A stretch of DNA of 64,000 nt, from assembly GCA_036365145.1 (NCBI GenBank), contig JAEOAD010000029.1, positions 20,631,001 through 20,695,000 of the forward strand, read 5' to 3'. Below the pieces are notes generated by a model. The model had not been told where the DNA came from. It saw nothing but the letters and a program-made list of their open reading frames with translations, and did no database searches. A program made the translations under genes and the position numbers. Origin of the DNA: Orientallactaga sibirica. Lineage: Eukaryota > Chordata > Mammalia > Rodentia > Dipodidae. Within the stretch, counting starts at the first letter, position 1. Each line of letters opens with the position of its first letter. Positions 34,771 through 44,300 of this stretch are shown piece after piece.

Positions 34771-35079
34771 GCCAACAGCTGAAATATAGATCTCTGATAC
34801 AAAGGGAGATCAGTGAAGTAGGGAGGTGCATGTCCAGGTTATCAGTGAATATAGAAGTTACAGAATTATACACTAACGAATAAGGGGATAATATGAAGAT
34901 TATCCAGAGTAGAGATTGAAATGAGTGTTTTAGTTATCAGGATGTCAGTAAAGGGTAAGTGCTACACAGATTGACAAAGATGCCCAAGAAGATAAAGTTG
35001 AGTGAAAATAACAAACCCAGAAGGAGAAATGATCAACTCTATACAAAGCTTGTGAGAGGCCAAATACACCCCTGACAGA
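34771..35079. other. Unassigned sequence
   Basis: No recognised gene or repeat. Confidence 0.4.
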
Positions 35080-35515
35080 AGTGTGATGATGATTACATTG
35101 TCAACTTGACTGACTTGAGAAGTGAATAGGATATTAGTAAAGCACACCTCTGGGTATGTATTTGAAGACATTTCCAATAGGCTGGTTGCATGAAAATAAT
35201 AACATGGACAAGGTGGAAGAAGGCAGTGAGTGCCGGCTTCTTTCTTGTTGGGAGCTTTTTGTGCTACTATACTCCCCCACCATGGAGAACTTAAATTGTG
35301 AGACAAAATAAGTAATTCTTTTGTTTAAATTATCTGTCAATTTGGTCAGAGCTAGGAAGAGATAGCTAACCTAGAAAACTGATTCCAGAAGCAGTGTCAT
35401 TACTATGATTAACCCTGATCATGTTATTCTTGACCCTTTGGGGCTGATTTGTGGAAAGATTTGGGAAAATTTTGGAGGCCAGAGAAAGCTTAAGATGCTA
35501 TTACAAAGCTATAAA
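35080..35515 (+). mobile_element. ERVL/MaLR-type LTR with start of internal region, cut off
   Basis: LTR-like start gatgattacattgtcaact, later atactcccccaccatggaga and ttgtgagacaaaataagtaa. It ends near gctaacctagaaaactgatt and then ccagaagcagtg, which sits where an ERVL-type primer site would be. Internal-like sequence (gaccctttggggctgatttg, gtggaaagatttgggaaaat) follows until it meets the antisense class I pol at about 35510. Confidence 0.6.
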
Positions 35516-36330
35516 TGTGTCCTTTGTCAGAATAGCAACAGCTGCAATAGCTCGGAGGCAAGGGGGGCAACTGGTGGCTACTGGGTATAGTTTCTTAGAC
35601 AAATAGGACACTGGGCAATGCCATGGCCCCACTCTCTGGGTTAGGATGCTCCTGGCTGTCTCCTTATCTTCATGTACAAGTGGAAGGGTTTCGTTAAGTC
35701 TTGAAGTGCCAGGGCAGTTTTTGGAATGTTTGTTTCTCATTTTCAGTCCAATTAAAATCTTTTTATTGCCCTCTAGTGGCCTCATGTAGAGGCTTGGCTA
35801 ATTTAGAAAACCTTGGAATTCAAATTCTGTATTACCCCACAGTTTTGAGGAATTCTCAGATTTGTCTGTTAGTCTGAGGCGTGGGGATATGAGTGATGGC
35901 CTAAATTCTAGAGGCCAACAGCACCCTCTTACCTCCTTGGAGTTTGTATCCCAAGTAGGTTGCCTTACACAAGCACAGCTGAGCCTTACTAGCTGAAACA
36001 GGATAGCCCAGATGTTGTAAGGTGTCCAGGAGATGCTCTGTGGCAGTGAGACATTTTTCCTCTGTTGTTGCAGCTTGGCGGAGGTCATCCATGTACTGCA
36101 GGTGTGTTGCCTCAGGCGTCTCATTACAAAAAAACTGCAAATCCTTATGGAGAGTCTCCTCAAAAGACTAGGGGAATTTTTAAATCCCTGTGGAAGTCTA
36201 GTCCAGGTCAATTGCCCACTGGTGCCTCGTTCCATATCTGTCCATTCAAAGGCAAAAATGGGTTGACTTCTCTTAGCCAATGGGATGTTAAAGAAAGCAT
36301 CCTTTAGGTCCAGCACAGCACATGTCTTTC
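35510..36330 (-). pseudogene. pol: Endogenous class I retrovirus pol remnant (reverse transcriptase to RNase H start)
   Basis: Minus-strand frames carry gammaretroviral RT landmarks in order. LDLKDAFF (36290-36313) contains a catalytic Asp. LPQGFKNSP is at 36170-36196, and the YMDD box (36084-36095) is in a different frame, so a frameshift lies between them. Downstream, a YLSKKL motif and LTKD near 35510 mark the connection towards RNase H. The N-terminal RT part and the RNase H and integrase domains are absent. An intact protein of this type copies viral RNA into DNA; here the frame breaks and truncation rule that out. YMDD rather than the usual gammaretroviral YVDD is a mild oddity. Confidence 0.85.
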
Positions 36331-36410
36331 AGGGGAATCATACTGAGCAAAGTATAAGGGCTGTCTCTTGGGGCCTTGTGTCTCCTGGAAGGTAACCACC
36401 ATAACCTTAG

Positions 36411-37015
36411 TCATTTTCTTAGCCTGTCTATCTTTAGAGTGTCTTTATTATTATATACCCTGGCAGTAATCTCTATTAACTCTGAAATAAGTTTCCTCTT
36501 AAAGCCTTTTATTTTCTGAATCTCTTTTCTAATATCTGGTATGGACTGAGTTACAAAATCAATGTTAGTTGTTTGGCTATTCTCAGGGGCTTCAGGATCT
36601 ACGGAGAGGGAGAGGTATGTCCTACATGCTTCCTGCAGCCTTTCTAGGAAAGCAGTGGGGGGCTCTGTGGGCCTTTGGTTCCCTTTACCCACCTTAGACA
36701 AATTTGTAGGGCATCGAGCAAGTGGCTGCCTGGAGACCACCCATCAGAGTCCAGTGAAAGAGGTTATGGAATGTCCTACCTTCAGGGATGTTGGGATCCC
36801 AGTATGGTTGTGTGGAAAGGCAAACCTTGTCAATAACATTAGGGTTCTCCATGAGGAGGTCATCAGCACCCAACACTAGTTTCTAGGCTTCCCTTCAGAT
36901 TTTTTCATGTTAGTCTGTGGAGAAGAGGATCTGAAAGAGTTGTTGGCAGTCCTCCCATGTGGGCTGATTGGTGTAGAAGACTGTCTCGAAAAGGGATATC
37001 AGAGAACATGTTTTA
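36411..37015 (-). pseudogene. gag: Endogenous class I retrovirus gag capsid remnant
   Basis: The minus strand encodes capsid (p30-like) fragments. A segment with QPTWEDCQQL (about 36960) corresponds to the gammaretroviral capsid region before the major homology region. Later fragments include GADDLLMENPN and PPTAFLERLQEA (about 36640-36680), where the major homology region-like F.ERL.EA pattern is recognisable. In-frame stops follow the first segment. The capsid would build the virion core. Matrix was not identified, and nucleocapsid is deleted because RT follows within about 100 bp. Confidence 0.8.
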
Positions 37016-37044
37016 AATCAGATTTAGGTTTAGCAATAAGAATG

Positions 37045-37115
37045 GAGGTGTTGGGGAATCAAACCTAGACTTTTAGGCTTTCCAGATAAGTACCTTAACT
37101 GTTTAACCATCATTT
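37045..37115 (-). mobile_element. Dip head fragment, antisense
   Basis: ggggaatcaaacctagactt then ttaactgtttaaccat matches the antisense head half of a Dip SINE, truncated. Confidence 0.6.
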
Positions 37116-37129
37116 ATTTGATGCCCTTT

Positions 37130-37346
37130 TTTTAAAAAAAAAAAAAAATTATGTATTTATTTGCAAGCAGAGATAGAAAGAGGGACAAACAGAGAAAGAA
37201 TAGGCATGCCAGGGCCTCCAGCCATGGCAAACTCCAGATGCATGTGTCCCTTGAGCATCTGGCTAACGTAGATCCTGGGGAATCGAACCAGGGTCCTTTG
37301 GCTTTGGAGGCAAGTGCCTTAACCATTAAACCATTTCTCCAGCCCC
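37130..37346 (-). mobile_element. Dip-type SINE, antisense, in the provirus
   Basis: Poly-A/T tail region, GA-rich run, gcatgccagggcctccagcc, and head aaccatttctccagcccc. Short flanking match tgatgc...tttttt on both sides (imperfect TSD). Confidence 0.88.
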
Positions 37347-37349
37347 TGA

Positions 37350-39338
37350 TGCTGTTCTTTTTATATCATTTGTTTATATCCCAATATACATTTTAGGTAA
37401 GTCTGATGTTTGCCTTATGTAAGGAGTTTGTAACTTGATTAAGTACCTTGACTCAGTTTACCCATTTAACCTTTTGTCTACTAAGAAATTTCATCTAACA
37501 GATGAACAGGTGTTCAAAGAGAACTATAAAGAGAAACAAAGTTATATGCCATTTTTATTCCCTTTTCCTTGTTGGAGACAATTGGCCATTTTGTCTGGAC
37601 AGGGTCAGGGGAACATATGGTTTAAACTTGCATGGGGTCTGAGATAAAGGGGGCATCATCCCTTTTTCAGAGTCCAGCTTACCATGAATTTAAATAGCAT
37701 ATAACAGTAAGCAAGAGTAAAAGGAAATGAGAGAGCTGAGCATCCTGGCATTCCTTGTCTTACTCTGAAGTTGTTTGTTTTTACCTAGCTCAAATTATTT
37801 AATCCATTTGTAATACATAAGGTGATAGGGTCTTGTCTATGTCTAACCTGGTTAGACCTCCAAAGAATATGAATTACATCTGTGCTTATGACTTTGTGAC
37901 CCACCTAGAATAGGACATCACCTGTGTCTAATGTAAGCAAAATTTACATTAAGTCTATGCCCCTCTATAAAACCTTTAGAGCATCCTTAAAAGTCTGTAA
38001 ACAGTTAAAAAATCTTTAACTTCAGGCATGGTATTTAGGTTTAGCCTGAAAATTAGCTTTCTATTCCTTTTAAAAGGAAATTAATATTGGGCAAAATCTG
38101 GTATTTTTAGGTCTATTACATCCTTTTTATATATGCACATATTTATCCACATACTTTAACATTCTGATCTAAGTTCCATTCAAAAAAAAAAAAAAAAGCA
38201 TAAGCATTTTATGCCCAACATTGACAAATACTTTCCCAGTTTCTTTAATCATTTTATGTCAACCCATAATTAACCATCGCTTTTATAAGACTAAAAATTA
38301 CACCAAATCAATTAATCTTATTACCCATTGACAAAGAGGAAGTAGTTTGGCTTCAGAAAGTAAAACATTTTACTATTGGAAATTTTCAGAGAAAAAGCCG
38401 TAGTATTTAGGTCACCAAAAACATCTCTACCTGAAAACCAGATTTGCTTTATTTTATATATATTCAGATTTTATATAACCCATTGATTTGAGATAGCTCC
38501 TATTAATAAACTCCATGAAATACATTTTCTATGAAAACATGACAACTGTTTTGGGGATAATCTTTATCTATATCTCTAACACACTTGGAAATGCCCAAGA
38601 AGGGGGATTACCACTAGATATTGCCAAATAGTAATGTATGGGATCTGGTCAGGATGCTCAGGACTTCCATACTCAATACCTTTAACTTGATAAATGGTGG
38701 GAAGGTGGAAGGTGGCTCTCTCTGGCTATCTCACATTGAAAGTCAGTCAGTCATTCCTGAAAAAGATGGTTAATTTTCATGGCCGTACTGTTAAAGCCAG
38801 ATTGTCTGCCAGGCAGCTGAAATCCTTGAAGTGTGACTGGACTAGGTCTAGTGGGGTGCTGCTCAACAGCAGTTCCATGGTGTCTTACAAGAAAGTAAAA
38901 AGGATGAACAAGACACAAACAGGCAGACACAGAAACAAATTCCCTGGGGAGTGAAAAAAGAAACCAAAATGATGCAGATGGCAGCCTATCCCATAAACAG
39001 GCTCCTCCAGACAGGAGTTATCCATCATATTTACCAAAACCAGAGTCAGACTGGAGCTCTCCAGCTGCACCAGATGGTGGCCAATCCTGTAAATGGGCTC
39101 CAGCAGAAGGGGTTCTGGATCATCCTCAGAACCTCCCTGGCCACATAGTAATTTGTGGCAAGTCAGCCTTAACTCTGTGGGCCTCCAGATTGTGTTTGGA
39201 CACAGATTTACCAGAAAAACAAGGAACAGAGTAAAACAGAAACACACAACAAAGAGGAGTGCCCCAACTCACCCATCAGCAGAGAACCAATAGTTCCCCT
39301 AGAAAATGCTCCACTATTGAGTCTGGGGGTCCCTAGTG
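37350..39338 (-). other. Leader and 5' gag region of the provirus, noncoding as it stands
   Basis: AT-rich in its 37350-38640 part, without recognisable matrix coding; GC-richer at 38640-39338. Two imperfect copies of a segment about 60 bp long (about 38970-39028 and 39064-39122) share agatgg, cctat/aatcc, gggctcc/aggctcc and tggatcat/tatccatcat. By position it should hold the packaging leader and the start of gag. Part of the AT-rich section could be another, unrecognised insertion. Confidence 0.4.
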
Positions 39339-39356
39339 ATCTTGGACAAGCCCCCA
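39339..39356 (-). other. Primer binding site, tRNA-Pro type
   Basis: On the minus strand TGGGGGCTTGTCCAAGAT, three mismatches from the standard proline-tRNA primer site of gammaretroviruses. It sits two bases after the LTR end, as expected. Confidence 0.8.
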
Positions 39357-39358
39357 TA

Positions 39359-39731
39359 TGTAAGGTCCAAAAATCACTGAAGAAAGACCCCAGAGTCAAA
39401 TACTGTGTAGAAGCAAAGAGCCTTTATTCTGCAGAATCAGCCAGCATGCAGGGGTCAACCACTCGTTCAAAATGGCGACCCCCAGAGAAGCACACAGGCC
39501 CCTTTTAAATGCAGCTACTGGGAATTCCAGGCTGGTTAGGTAATCTTTTAACATGATTGGCTAAGCAAGCAGCAGTTACATTTGTATATCTTTGATTGGT
39601 TGTGTTGAAAGGGACATGTCTCCAGGAACTGACTCAGCCCCCAGAGCCCGCCCCTCCGGGAAATTGGAACTTTGGTCTAGTTAGGATGGCACCTTACTGA
39701 AGCCTGTCATAGCTTCAGTTTGGTCCCTTCA
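39359..39731 (-). repeat. 5' LTR of the class I provirus
   Basis: A 373-bp minus-strand LTR starting TGAAGGGACC and ending GGACCTTACA. A TATA-like GCATTTAAAAGGGG lies at about 39502-39515, and the AATAAAGGCTCTTTGCTT polyadenylation/R region is around 39410-39427. U5 is CTCTGGGGTCTTTCTTCAGT-like, the classic gammaretroviral pattern. No matching 3' LTR in the window, so LTR-LTR dating is not possible. Confidence 0.85.
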
Positions 39732-39919
39732 GACATGATCTTACTGGTGTTAGAATCCCCAAGTCTCAGGTGCTGTGGAATGAGCACCAAGGAGCCAGAG
39801 AAAGGATTTGCCCTTTGGCCCCTAGTATGCCTCTATTTATTGGGGCCACAGGGTTGTATCTGGAAGAGGTTGGCACACCTCAGTAGAATGAGAGAGCTTG
39901 GTTTGGGCTTAGGGAAGGG
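39732..39919. other. Unassigned sequence between two LTRs
   Basis: A 188-bp spacer of ordinary complexity. It was not recognised as part of either neighbour. Confidence 0.4.
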
Positions 39920-39925
39920 GTCCAT

Positions 39926-40619
39926 TGTTGGGCATTGTTAAAACAGGCATGGGACTGTGAGGAGGCTGGTCTGAACTGTTGGACATGGCAGGGGACCCTG
40001 GGCTGTGGGGTTGCAGCTGGCCCTATCATCAGGAGTCCCTGGTGATGGTGACTGGCCTTCCCTACATTGTAGGTTGTAGTGTGCCCTGTCATCACCCAAA
40101 GTGGGCAGAACTGGTGAGGCCCTCCCCCTGACCCCAAAAGGCTCTGACCATTCCATAAGTCAGAATTTGCCCCCCCACAGCTCCTGACATTGTGGCTAGC
40201 TGCCAAAGAGACCCTTATGTGGCTGAAGTCATGTAGCCTTTTCACCATCTCTCTCAACCCCCACAGCCTTTGAAGTCACAGCCTTCTGCCATTCCTCTTA
40301 TCTTCTCTCACAACTCCTCTCCCCACAGCTTTGAAGTTACTGATTCTTCTGCCACCTAGATAACAGCCCATAAACTATGCATCCGATTGCCATACAGTCT
40401 GTATGTGCCATCCCAACCTTCCCCAAGTGTTTATAAACCCACTCCCCTTTTGAATAAACGAGTGATATCCATCAGATGGTCTCCCAGATGTTCATTGCCT
40501 GTCATCTTCATCGTCGCACTCACCCGCTGCTCCAGGACCCTGCTGCTTTCCCCCAACTCCTCCCTCCCTTGCCCAGGACGTCGGTGGTCAATGATCCCGG
40601 GAAACTGTAAAGACCCACA
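39926..40619 (+). mobile_element. Solo LTR, class II (ERVK)-like
   Basis: A 694-bp LTR starting TGTTGGGCATTG and ending AAAGACCCACA, with a perfect 6-bp TSD, gtccat, at 39920-39925 and 40620-40625. The TATA-like tgtttataaaccc is at about 40428-40440, and AATAAA in gaataaacg is at about 40453. Two imperfect direct repeats (cccacagcctttgaagtcac and cccacagctttgaagttact) precede the TATA box and could be enhancer repeats. It has no internal sequence and lacks clear homology to the 7776 LTR beyond the TGTTGGGC start. Confidence 0.82.
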
Positions 40620-40629
40620 GTCCATGTGA

Positions 40630-40698
40630 GCGTGTGTGTGTGTGTGTGTGTGTGCGCGCACGCACGCACACACACACACACACACACACACATACATA
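40630..40698. repeat. (GT)n-(CGCG)-(AC)n self-complementary alternating tract
   Basis: 69 bp of unbroken purine/pyrimidine alternation: a (GT)n arm, a gcgcgcacgcac centre and an (AC)n arm. The two arms are inverted repeats of each other. It lies five bases after the solo LTR's TSD. Confidence 0.95.
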
Positions 40699-42640
40699 GG
40701 AGTATGGTGCATGCATGCATGGGAGAAAGAGAGAGAGAGCACTGACTGGGTGAGACTGGGGCAGATGCTGATTTCCAGTTCTGCTTCCCAGGACTGTGTG
40801 ATTAAGCAAAGGAGATGAGGAGCTGCTTGTGTTCTAAGTAGCAGGCAGAGATCAATTTAAGATTTGTCTCATGAGCCTCCCCTGACTATCTGATAATAAT
40901 GTTATATTAACTAGCTCCCTCTCATTAGCTTTTTATAGACAGGCTGGCAGGACCAAGTCCCAAGGAGATGTCACCCTGACTGCCCTGGCAGAACTAGAAC
41001 TCATGTTTGATCAAGTCTCATCCAAGATGGCTACAAGCAATTCCTCAACAACAGCACTTCTTTCTTCTTCCTCATTCTATCACACTTGGATGGGCTGGCC
41101 CTCCTGATTCAGCCCTTTGTGCCCATGAACCAATCAAGTCTCTCCTGTACACACCCGAGTCTGGTAACAAGCCCCATCCTAATTACATGTCTGCCTCACA
41201 TAAATGGGCCAGTCACATGTGTCCTCTGGCCCTTACTCTGTTGGCTGCATTATCCTGGCAACAAACTCTCCTGATTCCTGCTTTGGTAAGTTGTCACCTC
41301 TTACCATGGAGGATGAAAATTTCTTGTTGGGGACATTTTCCTGCCTTAGTTTTGGGAGGTTTCTCACTTTGTTACATGTGTGATTTTTCTCTATGCTTTG
41401 GGCCCTTTTCTATCTACTCTTTTAGTTTTATTCTATGTAAAGATAAAGGACTTATGCTTTCATGCTATACTTCCTTTGTGTTGTGAGCATGCGCTTCCTC
41501 TGAATCTTGGCCTTGGCTTTCATTGTAATGGGAGTTTTGGAGCTCCTTACCAATTGCATCAATAAATTTAGGGCATCTAGATCCTTGTATTATGAATATA
41601 GAGAATCAAATCCATAGACCAGAGGGTAAGACTTAGAGAGACTTCATTAGATTAAGAGAAGGAAAGAGGAGAAGATACAGAGGGATCCTGCCATGAGGAG
41701 GACAGGAGGGAGTAGGGAGCCCATGCTTACCAAATCAGGGACTTGGAACCTCAGGAAAGGTGAAATGTCAAAAAGAGGCCTTTTCAACCTTGAACGGTTC
41801 TATTTATAATCTTATTGGTTTGGGCTCTACCCTCAGGCTCAGGTGAGTCTAAGAGTGAGCTGACTGGTCTTGGCTCAGGGCTGGCTCAGGAGTAGTGGGC
41901 AAGAGAGCTGGCTGGATAGGTTGGATCAATGCTGAACTCTGGTTCTGCTAAAGCAGGCAGGTGCAGTGTTTATTTTTGGGGCCCTCCCTCCTGACTGGTT
42001 GTTTAAGTACCTCCTATCATGTTTTTCCTTTTACATCCTGTCCATAGGCTTCTACCCAGGAGATTTCCCTATCTCGCCATTCTTCCATCTCCCCTTCCTG
42101 CTAGGCAAGAAGGGGAATTCCTTTCTGGCTTGGATCTTTCTAGCCTTTCCATAGATAATATTTCTTCTAAAATAAACTTTATAATTCATAATTTACCCTT
42201 CTAACAGTCTGTTCTCTCAATTCTTTATTAAAATGGATAAGAAGCTAAATTTTGGCTTTCATGAGCCCGAGGGTTAACCTGAATCCCCAAATCCCATATC
42301 ATTATAAAGAAGGGACGAGATCAGCAATAGACATTGTCATCATTTATGTGATGTTGATTTTACAGGAATATAGATTGCAAATTTTAGTGGATGGATCATG
42401 AAGGTTTCTCTGAGATTTCAAAGAGAAGCCTGGGAGGACAGGCAGTGTGTGGAAGTATGATGGCCCTGTAAGGAGCTTTTGTGAGTGTAATGTGTACTAC
42501 TTTGATAGTGAAAGCCAAGCAGCAAATGGAATTGCCGTGGAGTTAGATAATCTAGGCAAGTGCAGCACCAAGCAGAGCCAGCCCAGTGTAGCTGTAAAAT
42601 AAGGGTGGGGCTGTCCCAGGAGATTAGAGTCCATATTCTG
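40699..42640. other. Unassigned sequence, possibly including degraded LTR material
   Basis: GC-richer than most of the window. A 159-codon plus-strand frame (41007-41486) has no recognised domain. Features such as ctatttataatcttattggt (about 41800) and ctaaaataaactttataatt (about 42165) look like LTR promoter and polyadenylation regions, but no TG...CA ends or TSD were found. Confidence 0.3.
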
Positions 42641-42649
42641 GTTCAGTCA

Positions 42650-43165
42650 TTCCTGGTACTAGACATGGATACATGAAATAATGCTTGTTCTGCTGTATGA
42701 AACATCTGTCTAGTGGAAAGGCAATAGAGACTGCAATACGAGGACATTTGAGTGGTGCTGGAATAAGGATGCCATGAATGAATGATACATGTGAATCTAT
42801 AGGATCTAATGTTTGTCCTAGGTTTCAATCTTGCTATGAAGTTTTTCTGTTCCTTGCTATTCTCCTGTTTCTTCCTTTTGGATTTGAAGTGTTTATACAC
42901 TACCAGTTTATCTAGAGAACATGTGAGTGATACTGTCCAATTATCTGGGATCCCATATGGAATAAAATTTGGAAGAAGAAAGAAGCCAATGTGAGCAGAA
43001 AATCTCCTTGCTTCCTGGCCACCATGATATGAGTTGCTCTGTTCTTCTATGCCCTCCACCATGATGGACAGAATCCTCTAAAATCAGAAGCAAAACTGTC
43101 TCTAAGTGGTTTCTGTCATATATCTGTCACTGTAACTTAAAAAATAAAACTGACTAATACAAGAT
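42650..43165 (+). mobile_element. MaLR/ERVL-type LTR relic
   Basis: The 3' half resembles a rodent MaLR-like LTR end: cttgcttcctggccaccatg, gccctccaccatgatggaca, aatcagaagcaaaactgtct, then aataaaactgactaatacaa. The 5' boundary is uncertain. Confidence 0.5.
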
Positions 43166-43293
43166 GTATTCATTTGTCATGTGTGCAGTTGTTGGTGATC
43201 CTGAATGGAGATGTTGCAGATGAATATTGGGAATTTGAGTAATTTCTCTCTAGTAAATATTATGATGAACCTATTTTAAAAAATATTTTATTT

Positions 43294-43524
43294 GGGCTGG
43301 AGAGATGGCTTAGTGGTTAAGGCACCTGCCTCCTAAGCCTAAGAATGCTGGTTCTAATCTCCAGGTCCCACGTTTAGCCAGATGCAAAGTGACGCAAGGG
43401 CGCAATGCCACACTTGACCACAAGGGGCCCATTCATCTGGAGCTGAGAGGCTGCTGGCACACCCATCTCTATCTGTCTTCCTCGCCCTCTCTCTCTCTCT
43501 CTCTGTGTCTCTCTCAAAATAAAA

Positions 43525-43528
<4 letters not shown>
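43294..43528 (+). mobile_element. Dip-type SINE (long subtype), inserted in another Dip's tail
   Basis: gggctggagagatggcttag, cctcctaagcctaagaatgc, gtttagccagatgcaaagtg, agctgagaggctgctggcac, then a CT-rich run. The CTCF-like motif is damaged here (ccacaaggggcccattc). Confidence 0.9.

Positions 43529-43573
<45 letters not shown>
43529..43573. repeat. (AT)n microsatellite
   Basis: About 45 bp of alternating AT at the junction of two SINE tails. Confidence 0.95.
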
Positions 43574-43575
<2 letters not shown>

Positions 43576-43747
43576 AGAGAGAGAGGCAGAGAGAGAGGAG
43601 AAAAAGAAAAAAATGGGTGCGCCAGGGTTTCTTGCCACTACAAACTCCAGATGCATGCACCACCTTGTGCATCTGTTTTATGAGGATACTGGAGAATTGA
43701 ACCTGGATCCTTAGGCTTCATGGGCAAATGCCTTCCCTGCTAAGCCC
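43574..43747 (-). mobile_element. Dip-type SINE, antisense
   Basis: tttgagagagagaggcagag, gcgccagggtttcttgccac, catgcaccaccttgtgcatc, and head region ttccctgctaagccct. The sequence before 43294 (aaaaaatattttattt) looks like its displaced tail. Confidence 0.85.
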
Positions 43748-44060
43748 TATGACAAACCTCTTAAAAAGAGAAGGCATATGGTATTTTGTTGAAAGAGAAT
43801 AGACTTAAGTTGAAATCATTTGTGGAAAGAATATTTTGGAAGAGTCCTGTGGAATTACCCAATCATAGAGGTGATAGAAGACCAGAGGCATCATTATGAT
43901 AACGGACCTAAGTATAAATAGTCATTATATTATCAGGATAGAATCCATCTCTTATCTCCTCATTTTTAGAAGCAGGAAGCCAAACTACAGCCTCAATAGA
44001 AGTAATTATTGGGTAAGATTGAAACTGAGAGATTGGGCTCTGCTTTTATTAAGAATTCTA
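43748..44060. other. Unassigned sequence
   Basis: No recognised gene or repeat. Confidence 0.4.
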
Positions 44061-44064
44061 AAAA

Positions 44065-44300
44065 TACGCTGGTCCAAATATTCTACCCCCTAATCACCAG
44101 AACCTGTGATGTGAGGAGCTGTAAACTTCATGATTGTGCAGACTACAGTCAACTAGAAAACAAGGAGACTATTAAAGATTATCCTGGGAGGCTAAGAATG
44201 ATAACATCCACTTTAAAAAGTGAAGACATTCCTGAGCCAATTGAAGAATTTCAAGCTAGAAAGATGTGAACATTGTTAACATCTCTCATACACAAAGTTT
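44065..44300 (+). repeat. Old mammalian LTR-like repeat
   Basis: taccccctaatcaccagaac then ctgtgatgtg, followed by attaaagattatcctgggag, recalls an ancient mammalian LTR (MLT/MER type). Family unresolved. Confidence 0.45.

Larger units (their letters stand above)
35510..39731 (-). mobile_element. Degenerate class I (gammaretrovirus-like) provirus, 3'-truncated
   Basis: Read on the minus strand: 5' LTR (39359-39731), tRNA-Pro-like primer site (39339-39356), long AT-rich leader/gag region, capsid remnant (about 37015-36411), then pol reverse transcriptase to RNase H junction (36330-35510). Nucleocapsid and protease between capsid and RT are missing. No env and no 3' LTR were seen; the pol end abuts an ERVL fragment. 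Frameshifts and stops occur throughout, so it is a fossil. SINEs entered at about 37045-37346. Confidence 0.82.

Noticed and set aside
34511..34873. 120-codon minus-strand frame
   Set aside because: It runs through a B1 poly-A tail and an MST-like LTR; a repeat artefact.
38885..39247. 120-codon minus-strand frame in the provirus leader
   Set aside because: Lies between the primer site and gag and overlaps the duplicated leader segments. No gag matrix homology was seen; it could be a chance frame.
7776..40619. The two solo LTRs (7776 and 39926) as a provirus pair
   Set aside because: They share only the first eight bases and have different TSDs, so they are separate insertions of different families.
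40626..40818. Several frames encoding His/Thr and Cys/Val repeats
   Set aside because: Translations of the GT/AC tract in different frames.
41007..41486. 159-codon open frame on the plus strand
   Set aside because: No recognisable domain and no exon signals, in a region with LTR-like pieces. Length alone is not enough to call a gene.
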